DNA of 64,000 nt from Streptomyces sp. TSRI0281 (lineage in GTDB: Bacteria > Actinomycetota > Actinomycetes > Streptomycetales > Streptomycetaceae). The notes beneath the pieces were generated by a model. That model ran no database searches. It saw nothing but the letters and a program-made list of their open reading frames with translations, and was not told the DNA's origin. The position numbers were made by a program, and so were the translations under genes. Positions 26,149 through 35,109 of the stretch are shown piece after piece. Position 1 is the first letter of the stretch. The number at the start of each line of letters is the position of its first letter. The DNA is taken from contig NZ_LWLE01000001.1 of assembly GCF_001905125.1 (NCBI RefSeq), positions 1,048,112 to 1,112,111 on the forward strand, read 5' to 3'.

Positions 26149-27792
26149 GTGACCGGACCCCTCATCGTCCAGAGCGACAAGACGCTGCTCCTCGAAGTCG
26201 ATCACGAGCAGGCGGACGCCTGCCGCCGGGTGATCGCGCCCTTCGCGGAGCTGGAGCGTGCGCCCGAGCACATCCATACGTACCGGTTGACCCCGCTCGG
26301 GCTGTGGAACGCCCGCGCCGCCGGGCACGACGCCGAGCAGGTCGTCGACGCGCTGGTGGAGTACTCCCGCTACCCCGTGCCGCACGCGCTGCTCGTCGAC
26401 ATCGCCGAGACGATGGCGCGGTACGGGCGCCTCACCCTGTCCAAGCACCCGGTGCACGGTCTGGTGCTGACCAGCACCGACCGGCCCGTGCTGGAGGAGA
26501 TCCTCCGGTCGAAGAAGGTCGCGCCGCTGGTCGGCGCCCGGATCGACCCGGACACCGTGGCCGTGCACCCCTCCGAGCGCGGGCAGATCAAGCAGACGCT
26601 GCTGAAGCTGGGCTGGCCGGCCGAGGACCTCGCCGGTTACGTGGACGGCGAGGCGCACCCCATCGAGCTGGACCAGGACGGCTGGGCGCTGCGGCCCTAC
26701 CAGAGGCAGGCCGTCGAAGGGTTCTGGCACGGCGGGTCCGGAGTCGTCGTGCTGCCCTGTGGTGCGGGGAAGACACTGGTCGGCGCCGGGGCGATGGCCG
26801 AGGCCAAGGCGACCACACTGATCCTGGTCACCAACACCGTCTCGGCCCGGCAGTGGAAGCACGAGCTGGTGAAGCGGACCTCACTGACCGAGGAGGAGAT
26901 CGGCGAGTACAGCGGTACGCGCAAGGAGATCCGGCCGGTCACCATCGCCACGTACCAAGTGCTCACGACGCGGCGCAAGGGCATCTACCCGCATCTGGAG
27001 CTCTTCGACTCGCGCGACTGGGGCCTCGTCATCTACGACGAGGTGCATCTGCTGCCCGCCCCCGTCTTCAAGTTCACCGCCGACCTCCAGGCCCGGCGGC
27101 GGCTCGGGCTCACCGCGACGCTGGTGCGTGAGGACGGCCGCGAGTCGGACGTCTTCTCGCTCATCGGGCCCAAGCGGTTCGACGCCCCGTGGAAGGAGAT
27201 CGAGGCGCAGGGCTACATCGCGCCCGCCGACTGCGTCGAGGTCCGGGTCAATCTCACGGACGCGGAGCGGCTCGCGTACGCGACGGCCGAGGCGGAGGAG
27301 AAGTACCGGTTCTGCGCCACCACCGCGACCAAGCGGAAGGTGACGGAGGCGCTGGTGCGCAAGCATCAGGGCGAGCAGACCCTCGTCATCGGGCAGTACA
27401 TCGATCAGCTCGACGAGCTCGGCGAACACCTGGACGCGCCCGTCATCAAGGGCGAGACCAGCAACGCGCAGCGCGAGAAGCTCTTCGACGCGTTCCGGCA
27501 GGGCGAGATCAGCGTCCTCGTCGTGTCGAAGGTCGCCAACTTCTCCATCGACCTGCCGGAGGCCACCGTCGCCATTCAGGTGTCGGGCACGTTCGGGTCA
27601 CGTCAGGAGGAGGCCCAGCGGCTGGGCCGGGTGCTGCGGCCGAAGGCCGACGGGCACGAGGCGCGGTTCTACTCGGTGGTCGCCCGCGACACGATCGACC
27701 AGGACTTCGCCGCACACCGCCAGCGGTTCCTGGCCGAGCAGGGGTACGCGTACCGGATCGTCGACGCGGACGAGCTGCTGACCGACAACTGA
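26149..27792 (+). CDS. XPB-type DNA repair helicase
   Basis: 547 residues from a GTG at 26149. An N-terminal damage-recognition-like domain (about residues 1-180) precedes the SF2 core: Walker A CGAGKT near residue 205, DEVH near 297, LTATLVREDGR carrying the RED motif typical of XPB, and motif VI QRLGRVLRPK. It is a 3'-5' ATP-dependent DNA helicase by family. Bacterial XPB occurs mainly in actinobacteria and some other phyla. It lies downstream of its probable partner gene on the same strand. Confidence 0.93.
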   Translation: MTGPLIVQSDKTLLLEVDHEQADACRRVIAPFAELERAPEHIHTYRLTPLGLWNARAAGHDAEQVVDALVEYSRYPVPHALLVDIAETMARYGRLTLSKHPVHGLVLTSTDRPVLEEILRSKKVAPLVGARIDPDTVAVHPSERGQIKQTLLKLGWPAEDLAGYVDGEAHPIELDQDGWALRPYQRQAVEGFWHGGSGVVVLPCGAGKTLVGAGAMAEAKATTLILVTNTVSARQWKHELVKRTSLTEEEIGEYSGTRKEIRPVTIATYQVLTTRRKGIYPHLELFDSRDWGLVIYDEVHLLPAPVFKFTADLQARRRLGLTATLVREDGRESDVFSLIGPKRFDAPWKEIEAQGYIAPADCVEVRVNLTDAERLAYATAEAEEKYRFCATTATKRKVTEALVRKHQGEQTLVIGQYIDQLDELGEHLDAPVIKGETSNAQREKLFDAFRQGEISVLVVSKVANFSIDLPEATVAIQVSGTFGSRQEEAQRLGRVLRPKADGHEARFYSVVARDTIDQDFAAHRQRFLAEQGYAYRIVDADELLTDN

Positions 27793-27944
27793 GCGGCGCG
27801 GCCGGGCGAAGGGGGCGAGGGCCGCGGCTCGGGGGTGGCCGCACGGAGCGGCCGAGCGGCGCGGCCGGGCCGGGTGGCGGGGGTGCCGAGGGCGGGGACG
27901 GGGGCGGCTGCGCGGCGCCTGCGGCCTCGCACTCACGCCGGAGC

Positions 27945-28001
27945 GATCTACGTACGCACGCGGGAGGGATCTGCGTACACGCGCAAGAAGGATCTACGTA
28001 C
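27945..28001. repeat. Three 23-bp-spaced GATCTRCGTAC repeats
   Basis: GATCTACGTAC at 27945-27955, GATCTGCGTAC at 27968-27978 and GATCTACGTAC at 27991-28001 recur at exactly 23-bp intervals. They lie immediately downstream of the small minus-strand gene (stop at 28002). The spacing, close to two helical turns, resembles a tandem protein-binding array; a duplicated tract is the alternative. Confidence 0.7.
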
Positions 28002-28190
28002 TCATCGTGTGCGGCGGACTCCCGCCTCCTCCGCGTACTCCCCCAGGACGACGACGCCGAAGGCCGATTGCGCGAAGACCTTGACGGCGCGCAGCGCGTC
28101 GCCGACACGGTGGGGCCGGTGGTGACCGGTGGCCGCGGTCGCGCCGTGCGCGGGGCCGGTCCTGCGTGGGTTCAGGGTGACTGTGCTCAT
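28002..28190 (-). CDS. Small conserved hypothetical protein
   Basis: 62 residues from an ATG at 28190 (MSTVTLNPRRTGP...). The C-terminal half, HRVGDALRAVKVFAQSAFGV followed by VVLGEYAEEAGV, is helical and resembles small Streptomyces proteins of unknown function found near helicase genes. Coding is supported by GC3 and by the recognisable C-terminal block. It could equally start further upstream. The stop abuts a 23-bp repeat tract. Confidence 0.55.
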   Translation of the reverse strand: MSTVTLNPRRTGPAHGATAATGHHRPHRVGDALRAVKVFAQSAFGVVVLGEYAEEAGVRRTR

Positions 28191-28606
28191 GTATCCATGG
28201 TGCTCCGGCCACCCCCGTGAACGCGTCGGTCTGCGGGCGGAACCGGCCGCCCCCACGGGTAGACCTCCGGTCGCACGCCGTCCCCTACGGGTTACCGACC
28301 CGCCGTACGCCCACCGGCCGATACCGTCCGGGCCACGAACGTGCGGACACCGTTCGCGGATACCGTTTCGACGGGACGGGCGGTGATCGATACAATCGCC
28401 GGTCTGCCCGCCTCCCGCACCGTGGTACCGGCCTCATGCCGGCAGCCGGGGGAGCGCCGTCGGCCGGACGGAAACCGGCCGACAGCCCGTACGCGCGTCC
28501 CCGCGCGTACCCCATGCGAACGCCCCTTGAGAGCGGACCGCCCGACTCCGTCGTCACCGGAGCGGCACGGTCCGCCGCCCTGCGTTGAAGAGCCGGAGGC
28601 AACACC
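28191..28606. other. 416-bp leader/intergenic region before the HelD-like gene
   Basis: Divergent promoters for the 62-residue protein and the HelD-like gene must lie here. The clearest structure is a perfect 9-bp inverted repeat (28459-28467 and 28475-28483, loop of 7), about 120 bases before the HelD-like start, which could be a leader hairpin. The GGTGATCGATACAATCGCC stretch (28381-28399) has partial dyad symmetry. No convincing coding frame was seen. No rifamycin-associated element was recognised. Confidence 0.45.
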
Positions 28607-30679
28607 GTGCCCGCGCACGTAGCAGAAAGCGATTCCACCACCGACCCCCTGGCACACGAACGCGCCCATCTCGCCGCGTCCCGCGCCGCCCTGCGCGCCA
28701 TGCGCGAGGACGTCCAGGCCCTCGACATCCGCGATGTCACCGCGAACTGGGTCAACGCTGTCGTGCTCCAGGCCCAGATCGACGACCGCATCAAAGCGCT
28801 CGCCGACCTCTCCCACACCCCGCTGTTCTTCGGCCGCCTCGACTATCTGCACCCGGTCGGCGGCGAACTCGCCGAGGGCGCGGAGGGCGAGCAGTTCTAC
28901 ATCGGGCGGCGTCATGTGCACGACGCCGTCGGAGACCCGATGGTCATCGACTGGCGTGCGCCGGTCTCCCAGCCGTACTACCAGGCGTCCCCGAAGAATC
29001 CCCAGGACGTCGGTCTGCGCCGCCGGTTCGGTTACACCGCCGGCGAGCTGACCGCGTACGAGGACGAGCACCTCACCGACCCGACGGAGGCCGCGCGGAC
29101 CAGCAGGCTCCTCCAGACGGAGATCGAGCGGCCTCGCGTCGGGCCGATGCGCGACATCGTGGCCACGATCCAGCCCGAGCAGGACGAGATCGTCCGCAGT
29201 GACCTGGGCGGCACGGTCTGCGTCCAGGGAGGTCCCGGCACCGGCAAGACCGCCGTCGGCCTGCACCGTGTCGCGTACCTGCTCTACGCGCACCGCGACC
29301 GGCTCGCGCGCACCGGCACGCTCGTCATCGGGCCGAACCGGTCCTTCCTGCACTACATCGAACAGGTCCTCCCCGCCCTGGGCGAGCTGGAGGTGAAGCA
29401 GGCCACCGTCGACGACCTGGTGACGGCGCACGTCGAGGTCCGGGGCACGGACGAGGCGGCCACCGCCGTCATCAAGGGCGACGCCCGGATGGCACAGCTG
29501 CTGCGGCGGGCGATCCGTTCGCATGTGACGCCGCCGACGGAACCGGTCGTGGTGGTGCGCGGGTCGCGCCGCTGGCGGGTGCCCGCGTACGAGCTGGCGG
29601 AGATGGTCGACGAACTGCTCGCCCGCGACATGCGGTACGGCGCCGCCCACGAGGCGCTGCCGCAACGGATCGCGCACTCCGTCCTCGTACGGATGGAGGA
29701 GGCCGGCGAGGCTCCCGACGACCGGGTGCAGAACGCGGTGGCCCGCAATCCCTCGGTGAAGGCGGCCGTGAAGGCGATCTGGCCCGCGGTGGACCCGGCG
29801 AAGCTGGTGCTGCGGCTGCTGTCGGACGCGGAGTTCCTGGCCGCTCACGCGGAGGGGCTGCTCAGCGAGGACGAGCAGAAGCGGATCCTCTGGGCGAAGC
29901 CCGCCCGGAGCGTGAAGTCCGTGAAGTGGTCGGCGGCGGACGCGGTGCTGATCGACGAGGCCGGTGACCTGGTGGCCCGTACGCACTCGCTCGGCCATGT
30001 CGTCCTCGACGAGGCGCAGGACCTGTCCCCGATGCAGTACCGGGCGGTGGGGCGCCGCTGTTCGACCGGTTCGGCGACCGTGCTCGGCGACCTCGCGCAG
30101 GGGACGACGCCATGGTCGACGGAGAGCTGGGCGCAGGCGCTGTTCCACCTCGGCAAGGCGGACGCGGTGGTCGAGGAGCTGACCGCGGGCTTCCGTGTGC
30201 CGCGCGAGGTGATCGCGTACGCCTCTCGGCTGCTGCCGGAGATCTCACCGGGCCTGGCGGCGGTCGAGTCGGTACGTGAGTCGCCGGGCTCGCTCGTCGT
30301 ACGGGAGGTGGCGGGCGCGGACGTCCTGGACGCGGCGGTCGTCGCGGCGTGCGAGGAGTCGCTGGGTCATGAGGGGTCGATCGGGCTGATCGCGGCCGAC
30401 GCCCGGATTCCGGCACTGGCCGAGGCGCTGACGGCGGCGGGGCACGCGTATCTGTCCCCCGGCGAGGAGACGACCGCCGCGTCACGGCTGACGCTGGTGC
30501 CCGCGTCGCTGGCGAAGGGCCTGGAGTACGACTACGTGGTGCTCGACGAACCGGCGGCGGTGGTCGACGGTGAGCCGGACGAGCGGACGGGGCTGCGGCG
30601 GCTGTATGTGGCGCTCACCCGGGCTGTGTCGGGGCTGACGGTGCTGCATGCGGGGGGGTTGCCGGGGGCGCTGCGGTAG
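28607..30679 (+). CDS. HelD/HelR-like superfamily 1 ATPase (RNA polymerase motor)
   Basis: 690 residues from a GTG with GGAGG upstream. An N-terminal helical hairpin region (about 1-130) carries FFGRLDYLHPV and IGRRHVHDAVGDPMVIDWRAPVSQPYY, which are hallmark HelD blocks. Walker A GGPGTGKT is at 208-215, followed by VVLDEAQDLSPMQYRAVGRR, LGDLAQGTTPW and the late KGLEYDYVV and RRLYVALTRAV motifs. HelD proteins displace RNA polymerase from DNA, and the actinobacterial HelR type protects against rifamycins. Which subgroup this belongs to cannot be decided by eye. Confidence 0.88.
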   Translation: MPAHVAESDSTTDPLAHERAHLAASRAALRAMREDVQALDIRDVTANWVNAVVLQAQIDDRIKALADLSHTPLFFGRLDYLHPVGGELAEGAEGEQFYIGRRHVHDAVGDPMVIDWRAPVSQPYYQASPKNPQDVGLRRRFGYTAGELTAYEDEHLTDPTEAARTSRLLQTEIERPRVGPMRDIVATIQPEQDEIVRSDLGGTVCVQGGPGTGKTAVGLHRVAYLLYAHRDRLARTGTLVIGPNRSFLHYIEQVLPALGELEVKQATVDDLVTAHVEVRGTDEAATAVIKGDARMAQLLRRAIRSHVTPPTEPVVVVRGSRRWRVPAYELAEMVDELLARDMRYGAAHEALPQRIAHSVLVRMEEAGEAPDDRVQNAVARNPSVKAAVKAIWPAVDPAKLVLRLLSDAEFLAAHAEGLLSEDEQKRILWAKPARSVKSVKWSAADAVLIDEAGDLVARTHSLGHVVLDEAQDLSPMQYRAVGRRCSTGSATVLGDLAQGTTPWSTESWAQALFHLGKADAVVEELTAGFRVPREVIAYASRLLPEISPGLAAVESVRESPGSLVVREVAGADVLDAAVVAACEESLGHEGSIGLIAADARIPALAEALTAAGHAYLSPGEETTAASRLTLVPASLAKGLEYDYVVLDEPAAVVDGEPDERTGLRRLYVALTRAVSGLTVLHAGGLPGALR

Positions 30680-30795
30680 GGGGGCGGGGGCGCCTGCGGT
30701 AGGTGGGGCGGGGGCGCCTGCGGCGGGGCTATCCCCTACCCGCCCCTTCCCGAAACCGGGGGCCTCGCCCCCGGGCCCCCTTTTTGTCCTCAATC

Positions 30796-30852
30796 GCCGG
30801 ACGGGCTTGAGGTGGCCGGACGGGCTTGAGGTGGCCGGACGGGCTTGAGGTG
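30796..30852. repeat. Three tandem 19-bp repeats
   Basis: Three exact 19-bp units (GCCGGACGGGCTTGAGGTG) at 30796-30814, 30815-30833 and 30834-30852 lie between the convergent HelD-like and cutC genes. The GCCGGACGGGCTTGA core is familiar as a dispersed intergenic repeat in Streptomyces genomes (from memory). Flanking GC-rich repeats (30680-30790) also form hairpins and probably terminate transcription. Confidence 0.85.
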
Positions 30853-30910
30853 GCCGAAGTCGCCCCCGCTCCTCAAGCCCCTCCGGCACTTGAGGAGCGG
30901 AACCGGTGCG

Positions 30911-31600
30911 TCAGCCGTCGAGGGCCTCGCGCCACTCGCGTACCGCTGCCGAGGCCACCGGGTGCGACCAGCCCCGCGGACGGGCGGCGCCGCCGATGTG
31001 GACCGCGTCGACGCCCGCCGCGAGCAGGCGCGGCAGGTGGTGGAGGTGGAGGCCGCCGCCGACCAGGATCTGCGGCTCGTAGCCCGGCTCGCGCGTGCGG
31101 GCCGCCTCGGCGAGGAGTGTCGGGATGCCCTCGTCGACCCCGGCGGCCGAGCCCGCGGTGAGGTACGTGTCGAGGCCGGGCAGGTCCGCGAGCTGCTTGC
31201 GCAGGGCGTCGCGGTCCGTGGCCCGGTCGATGGCACGGTGGAAGGTCCACCGGCAGCCGTCCAGCTCCGCGAGAATCCGCTCGACGGTCACGAGGTCGGG
31301 GTAACCCTCCTCGTCCAGGAAGCCGAAGACGAACTCGTCGGCGCCCTCCGCCCGCATCTCCCGCACCTTCTCCAGCAGGAGGTCGATGTCACCGGCGGCG
31401 AATCCGTCGACCACCCTGAGCATCACGCGCAGGGGGATGTCCACGGCGGACCGGATCGCCGCGAAGGTCTCCCGGGACGGGGTCAGGCCGTCGGCCGCCA
31501 TATCGGTGACCAGTTCGAGGCGGTCTGCACCACCCGTCTGTGCGGCGACCGCGTCCTCAGCGTCGAGGGCGATCACCTCCAGGACTGCACGGTTGCTCAT
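30911..31600 (-). CDS. cutC: CutC family copper homeostasis protein
   Basis: 229 residues. The TIM-barrel CutC signatures are visible: LEVIALDAEDAVAAQTGGADRLEL, GADEFVFGFLDEEG, WTFHRAID and ILVGGGLHLHHLPRLLAAGVDAVHIGGAA (shown in part as landmarks). The family is linked to copper tolerance, although a direct copper role is disputed. It diverges from copA across a region with two CsoR-type operators, which supports a copper context here. Confidence 0.92.
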   Translation of the reverse strand: MSNRAVLEVIALDAEDAVAAQTGGADRLELVTDMAADGLTPSRETFAAIRSAVDIPLRVMLRVVDGFAAGDIDLLLEKVREMRAEGADEFVFGFLDEEGYPDLVTVERILAELDGCRWTFHRAIDRATDRDALRKQLADLPGLDTYLTAGSAAGVDEGIPTLLAEAARTREPGYEPQILVGGGLHLHHLPRLLAAGVDAVHIGGAARPRGWSHPVASAAVREWREALDG

Positions 31601-31777
31601 GGATCCCCATTCCTCCAGATAACGGCTATAGGTCTAGTCCAATAGTCAGCCTACGGGTCAGCCACCTGAAGGCGCAGCTCTCCATGTGAACGCGTGATCG
31701 CGAAGATACGCGAGCGCACGCCGCAGACGAGTGAAGGCACCACCCCGGAACCCTCCCCGGAACCACTTGCCTTTTAC

Positions 31778-31790
31778 ACCCCTCAGGGGT
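31778..31790. promoter_or_regulatory. CsoR-type copper operator 1
   Basis: ACCCC-TCA-GGGGT forms a perfect 5-bp inverted repeat, with flanking TA and AT bases like the TACCCC/GGGGTA pattern of CsoR sites. It lies 62 bases before copA. Confidence 0.75.
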
Positions 31791-31809
31791 ATACATGAGG
31801 CAGTAACAG

Positions 31810-31826
31810 ATACCCCCTAGGGGTAT
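31810..31826. promoter_or_regulatory. CsoR-type copper operator 2
   Basis: ATACCCC-CTA-GGGGTAT is a perfect 7-bp inverted repeat starting 26 bases before the copA ribosome binding site region. It matches the CsoR operator form known from actinobacteria. Binding would repress copA until Cu(I) releases CsoR. The csoR gene itself is not in the window. Confidence 0.85.
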
Positions 31827-31851
31827 CCAGGACCACGCCAGGGAGGAACCC

Positions 31852-34143
31852 GTGTCCGCGCACCCCGCCGCACCCGCAGCCAGCAACGCGGCCCGTACCG
31901 CCGGCGCCGCAGCAGAGGTCGAGCTCGCCATCGGTGGCATGACCTGCGCCTCCTGCGCGGCCCGCATCGAAAAGAAGCTGAACCGGATGGACGGCGTCGA
32001 GGCCACCGTCAACTACGCCACGGAGAAGGCCAAGGTCAGCTACCGGGGCGCGGACATCTCCGTAGAGGATCTGATCGCCACCGTCGAAGCCACCGGGTAC
32101 ACCGCGCAGGAGCCCGCCCCGGTCTCACGCGCCGGGGACGACAGTCCCGGCGAGAGTGCCGAGGACGACGCGCTGCGGCCCCTGCGGCAGCGGCTCCTCA
32201 CCGCCGTGGCGCTCGCCGTGCCGGTCATCGCGATGGCGATGATCCCGGCCCTCCAGTTCGACTACTGGCAGTGGCTCTCGCTGACCCTCACCGCGCCCGT
32301 CGTCACGTACGCCGCCTGGCCGTTCCACCGCGCCGCCTGGACCAACGCCAAGCACGGCGCGGCCACCATGGACACCCTGATCTCGGTCGGTACGTCGGCC
32401 GCGTTCCTGTGGTCGCTGTGGGCCCTGTTCTTCGGCACGGCGGGCATGGTCGGCATGACCCACCCGTTCGAGCTGACCATCGGCCGCAGCGACGGCGCCG
32501 GGAACATCTATCTCGAAGCCGCCGCCGGGGTCACGGCCTTCATCCTGGCAGGGCGCTACTTCGAGGCCCGCTCCAAGCGGAAGGCGGGCGCCGCGCTCAA
32601 GGCGCTCCTGGAACTGGGCGCCAAGGAGGTCACCGTTCTGCGCGACGGCCGCGAGGTGACCGTGCCGACCGCCGACCTCCAGGCCGGTGACCGCTTCCTG
32701 GTCCGTCCCGGCGAGAAGATCGCCACCGACGGCATCGTGATCGAGGGCGCCTCGGCCGTCGACGCCTCCATGCTCACCGGCGAGTCCGTCCCCGTGGAGG
32801 TCGGCGTCGGCGACTCCGTCACCGGAGCCACGCTCAACGCGGGCGGCCGGCTCGTCGTGGAGGCGACCCGGGTCGGCTCCGACACCCAGCTCGCCCGGAT
32901 GGCGAAGCTGGTCGAGGACGCCCAGAACGGCAAGGCCGCTGCCCAGCGCCTCGCCGACCGGATCTCCGCCGTCTTCGTCCCCATCGTGATCGCCCTGGCG
33001 CTCGGCACCCTCGGCTTCTGGCTCGGCAACGGGGCGGGACTCACCGCCGCGTTCACCGCCGCCGTCGCCGTCCTGATCATCGCCTGCCCCTGCGCCCTCG
33101 GACTCGCCACCCCGACCGCCCTCATGGTCGGCACCGGACGCGGCGCCCAGCTCGGCATCCTCATCAAGGGGCCCGAAGTCCTCGAAACCACCCGCCGTGT
33201 CGACACCATCGTGCTCGACAAGACGGGCACCGTCACCACCGGCAAGATGACACTCCTCGCCGTCCACACCGCCGAAGGCACCACCCAAACCGACGTCCTG
33301 CGCCTCGCCGGAGCCCTGGAACACTCCTCCGAACACCCCATCGCCCAAGCCGTCGCCGCCGGAGCCACCGCCGAAGTCGGCGAACTCCCCACCCCCGAGG
33401 ACTTCGCCAACGTCCCCGGTCTCGGAGTCCAGGGCATCGTCGAGGGCCACGCGGTGCTGGTGGGCCGCGAGAAGCTCCTGGCGCAGTGGGAGATCCACCT
33501 CACGGTGGAGCTGGAGCGCCTGAAGCTGCAGGCGGAGGCCGCGGGCCGTACAGCGATCGCGGTCGCCTGGGACGGCGAGGCGCGGGCGGTCCTGGAGGTG
33601 GCGGACGCGGTCAAGGACACCAGCGCGGAAGCCATCGTCCGGCTGAGGGCCCTCGGGCTCACCCCGATCCTGCTCACCGGTGACAACCGGGCGGTGGCGG
33701 AGTCGGTCGCGGCCGAGGTCGGCATCGACGAGGTCTACGCGGAGGTCATGCCGGAGGACAAGGTCGACGTCGTCAAGCGCCTCCAGGCCGAGGGCCGTTC
33801 GGTCGCGATGGTCGGCGACGGCGTCAACGACGCGGCCGCCCTCGCCCAGGCCGATCTGGGCCTGGCGATGGGGACCGGGACGGACGCCGCGATCGAGGCC
33901 GGTGACCTGACGCTGGTACGGGGCGACCTGAGGGCCGCCGCCGATGCCATCCGGCTGTCGCGCAAGACGCTCGGCACCATCCGGACGAACCTGTTCTGGG
34001 CCTTCGCCTACAACGTCGGCGCGCTGCCGCTGGCCGCGGCCGGACTGCTCAACCCGATGATCGCGGGGGCCGCGATGGCCTTCTCCTCGGTCTTCGTGGT
34101 CGGCAACTCGCTGCGACTGCGCGGGTTCAAGGCGGGGTCGTAG
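31852..34143 (+). CDS. copA: Copper-exporting P1B-type ATPase
   Basis: 763 residues from a GTG with GGGAGG upstream. A single N-terminal heavy-metal domain carries GGMTCASC, with Cys32 and Cys35. Transmembrane motif CPC is at about 412-414, the phosphorylation site DKTGTVT has Asp near 456, SEHPIAQAV is the P1B His-Pro motif, and [16 protein letters not shown] is the hinge. It exports Cu(I) from the cytoplasm. Two CsoR-type operators lie in the promoter region, so copper induction is expected. Confidence 0.95.
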   Translation: MSAHPAAPAASNAARTAGAAAEVELAIGGMTCASCAARIEKKLNRMDGVEATVNYATEKAKVSYRGADISVEDLIATVEATGYTAQEPAPVSRAGDDSPGESAEDDALRPLRQRLLTAVALAVPVIAMAMIPALQFDYWQWLSLTLTAPVVTYAAWPFHRAAWTNAKHGAATMDTLISVGTSAAFLWSLWALFFGTAGMVGMTHPFELTIGRSDGAGNIYLEAAAGVTAFILAGRYFEARSKRKAGAALKALLELGAKEVTVLRDGREVTVPTADLQAGDRFLVRPGEKIATDGIVIEGASAVDASMLTGESVPVEVGVGDSVTGATLNAGGRLVVEATRVGSDTQLARMAKLVEDAQNGKAAAQRLADRISAVFVPIVIALALGTLGFWLGNGAGLTAAFTAAVAVLIIACPCALGLATPTALMVGTGRGAQLGILIKGPEVLETTRRVDTIVLDKTGTVTTGKMTLLAVHTAEGTTQTDVLRLAGALEHSSEHPIAQAVAAGATAEVGELPTPEDFANVPGLGVQGIVEGHAVLVGREKLLAQWEIHLTVELERLKLQAEAAGRTAIAVAWDGEARAVLEVADAVKDTSAEAIVRLRALGLTPILLTGDNRAVAESVAAEVGIDEVYAEVMPEDKVDVVKRLQAEGRSVAMVGDGVNDAAALAQADLGLAMGTGTDAAIEAGDLTLVRGDLRAAADAIRLSRKTLGTIRTNLFWAFAYNVGALPLAAAGLLNPMIAGAAMAFSSVFVVGNSLRLRGFKAGS

Positions 34144-34160
34144 AAAGCAGATCATAAAAA

Positions 34161-34220
34161 GCGGAGTCGTAAGAAGCGGGGTCGTAAGAAGCGGGGTCGT
34201 AAGAAGCGGGGTCGTAAGAA
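34161..34220. repeat. Four tandem 15-bp repeats after copA
   Basis: Four 15-bp units (GCGGGGTCGTAAGAA; the first has one change) run from 34161 to 34220, directly between the copA stop and the pxpC stop. On the minus strand they translate to a Ser-Tyr-Asp-Pro-Ala repeat in an open frame, which is not considered a gene. Confidence 0.87.
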
Positions 34221-34245
34221 GCGGGGCGCTGCGACACGAAGGCCC

Positions 34246-35109
34246 CTACCCGCCCACGACGAACCGGACCCGCGTTCCCGGCACGGCCTGCGCCGCCGCC
34301 GGGAGCGCGGGTTCCGGCACGACCCCGACAACCGGGTAACCCCCGGTCGTCGGATGGTCGTTGAGGAACACCACCGGCCGCCCGTCCGGCGGCACCTGAA
34401 CCGCCCCGAGCACCACGCCCTCGCTGGGCAGCTCCTCCTCGCGGGCCCGCTCCAGAGCCGGGCCCTCGGTGCGCAGGCCGATGCGGTTGCTGTGCGGCGA
34501 GACCCGGTACACGGCGGTGGTGAACGTACGCAGCGCGGCGTCGGTGAACCACGTGTGGCGGGGGCCGAGGCTCACGGGGAGCACCAGCTCGGTGGGCGCG
34601 GCGGGCCAGGGCACGGCGTCGGGGAGCGGTGGGCCGTACGCCGCCGGGACGCCGAGCGGGAGTACGTCGCCGTCGCGCAGGGGCGGGGGCCCGAGCCCCG
34701 AGAGCAGGTCGGCCGAGCGGCTGCCCAGCACCGGTTCCGGCACGAGGCCACCGGCGAACGCCAGATAGCCGCGCAGGCCGGACGCGGCGGGTCCGACGTC
34801 GAGGACCGCACCCGCCGGTACGCGTACGGGGGCGCCCCAGGCAACCGGCCGCCCGTCCACCGTCACCCGGCACACCGCACCACCGACGACGGCCACCACG
34901 TCCCGGTTCGGACGGACCGCGCAGCCGGTGACCGTGGTCTCCAGGACGGCGGCGCCGGGCGGGTTGCCGGCCAGCCGGTTGACCAGGCGGGCGGCGGGTG
35001 CGTCCAGGGCCCCGGCCCGGCCCACCCCGAGATGCGCCCAGCCGGTCCGCCCCTCGTCCTGCACGGTGGTCAGGGCACCGGCCCGGATCACATCGAGTAC
35101 ATGGGTCAT
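34246..35109 (-). CDS. pxpC: 5-oxoprolinase subunit PxpC (biotin-dependent carboxyltransferase-like)
   Basis: 287 residues from an ATG at 35109 that overlaps the pxpB stop by four bases. The KipA/AHS2 family is recognised from VIRAGALTTVQDEGRTGWAH near the N-terminus, SNRIGLRTEGPAL, and PVVFLNDHPTTGGYPVVG near the C-terminus. PxpA, PxpB and PxpC together hydrolyse 5-oxoproline to glutamate with ATP. It is the last gene of the pxpABC operon. Confidence 0.92.
   Translation of the reverse strand: MTHVLDVIRAGALTTVQDEGRTGWAHLGVGRAGALDAPAARLVNRLAGNPPGAAVLETTVTGCAVRPNRDVVAVVGGAVCRVTVDGRPVAWGAPVRVPAGAVLDVGPAASGLRGYLAFAGGLVPEPVLGSRSADLLSGLGPPPLRDGDVLPLGVPAAYGPPLPDAVPWPAAPTELVLPVSLGPRHTWFTDAALRTFTTAVYRVSPHSNRIGLRTEGPALERAREEELPSEGVVLGAVQVPPDGRPVVFLNDHPTTGGYPVVGVVPEPALPAAAQAVPGTRVRFVVGG

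Noticed and set aside
28300..28606. Rifamycin-associated inverted repeat upstream of the HelD-like gene
   Set aside because: A 9-bp hairpin exists, but it does not resemble the element as I remember it, so no such call is made.
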